Below, piece after piece: positions 40,388-40,668 of a stretch of DNA of 40,668 bases; position 1 is the stretch's first letter, and each line of letters starts with the position of its first letter. Where the stretch lies: the IMG/VR virus record IMGVR_UViG_3300030430_004101, positions 1 to 40,668 of that record. The stretch is one strand, 5' to 3'. The stretch is from a virus. A program made the translations under genes and the position numbers. A model generated the notes under the pieces. That model ran no database searches, was not told where the DNA came from, and worked only from the letters and a program-made list of their open reading frames with translations.

Positions 40388-40595
40388 CACACACGAGGCC
40401 GCGCTTCGCGCCTCGTGCGTGTCAACAGGCAGTGATGACAAGATCTTGACAGGTTCCTTGATCTGTAAGGATGATCGGCAGAACCCCGACGGCGTTGCCG
40501 GTGGACGGGTGACGCCCAGTCTCCACGTCATCACTGTCATTTACACCTCTCATGGTGGGAGGTGCGACATCTTATTTCTCTGCAGGAGATAACCC
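40388..40595 (+). promoter_or_regulatory. 208-bp non-coding leader with hairpins
   Basis: No credible gene is seen. It begins with a hairpin (CACGAGG at 40392-40398 pairing with CCTCGTG at 40411-40417, with inner CGCG/CGCG). A TTGACA word lies at 40446 with no good -10 box at normal spacing. A 14-bp direct repeat of the previous gene's end (GATCGGCAGAACCC, 40349 and 40473) and a small CACCTC/GAGGTG hairpin (near 40544-40564) follow. An AGGAG site precedes the next gene. Confidence 0.5.
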
Positions 40596-40668
40596 ATGAG
40601 CGATTGCTCTGTATCGTTTGGCGACCTCGTCAAGAAATACTCTTCCCCCGTTGACTCAAAGCGAGTCG
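40596..40668 (+). CDS. 5' part of a gene cut by the right window edge
   Basis: ATG 40596 follows CAGGAGATAACCC, a good ribosome binding site. The visible 24 codons encode MSDCSVSFGDLVKKYSSPVD then SKRV and stay open to the edge. The leftover base joined to the first two bases of the window makes a GAC codon and continues in frame into the gene ending at 374, giving a 148-residue product if the sequence is circular. No family is recognised. Confidence 0.75.
   Translation, partial: MSDCSVSFGDLVKKYSSPVDSKRV

Noticed and set aside
40349-40486. 14-bp direct repeat GATCGGCAGAACCC at 40349 and 40473
   Set aside because: Only two copies, with no further similarity that would indicate an attachment site, iteron array or mobile element; noted as a possible small duplication.
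1-40668. CRISPR arrays, tRNA or rRNA genes and insertion sequences
   Set aside because: Reading the gaps showed no regularly spaced repeats, cloverleaf-like sequence or transposase gene; nearly all space is filled by phage genes.

Overview
The window reads as the genome, or nearly all of the genome, of a tailed double-stranded DNA phage. The evidence is a continuous head and DNA-packaging module (large terminase, portal, scaffold, major capsid protein), very large virion proteins, many small tightly overlapping genes, and no cellular genes, rRNA, tRNA, transposase or CRISPR array. I see no tape-measure protein, sheath or baseplate, but several large Ala/Gln-rich or hydrophobic proteins of the internal-virion-protein type, so a short-tailed (podovirus-like) particle is most likely. 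Small-protein families I know from marine phages and giant viruses point to an aquatic source. The host cannot be named from the sequence.

Layout. There are two divergent gene blocks. The leftward (minus) block runs from 34830 down to 1811. In order of transcription it holds: accessory and possible small-terminase genes (34.8-32.1 kb); large terminase (32.1-30.1); portal, scaffold and major capsid (29.9-25.3) followed by a strong terminator; an adaptor-like protein, a collagen-like protein, a Cys-rich protein of about 640 residues and a 1591-residue tail or nozzle-like protein (25.3-16.2); internal-virion-like proteins (16.2-10.4); two related decoration-like proteins and a 1260-residue protein (10.4-5.7); a cassette of tiny Lys/Arg-rich genes (5.7-3.9); and finally a metallophosphoesterase and a small sigma-70-like factor (3.5-1.8). 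The rightward (plus) block starts at 34845 with a D5-type (SF3) helicase. After a 317-bp regulatory gap it continues with small genes, most of them separated by GC-rich hairpins, to the right edge. The same style resumes at the left edge and ends at about 1.4-1.9 kb.

The partial gene at the right edge (from 40596) and the partial gene at the left edge (to 374) join in frame if the ends are joined, giving one 148-residue protein. With a single divergence point (34.83 kb) and a single convergence point (about 1.4-1.9 kb), this suggests a closed 40.7-kb circular map. If so, the phage has no recognisable DNA polymerase, RNA polymerase, integrase or endolysin. It would rely on host polymerases, its own helicase and its own sigma factor.

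The most unusual observations are: a 9-bp word (GTGGGGGAG) present 12 times on both strands and in different reading frames; the duplicated polycationic mini-gene cassette; the Cys-rich and collagen-like tail genes; and the hairpin punctuation of the plus block. All family names come from memory of the families, without database searches.
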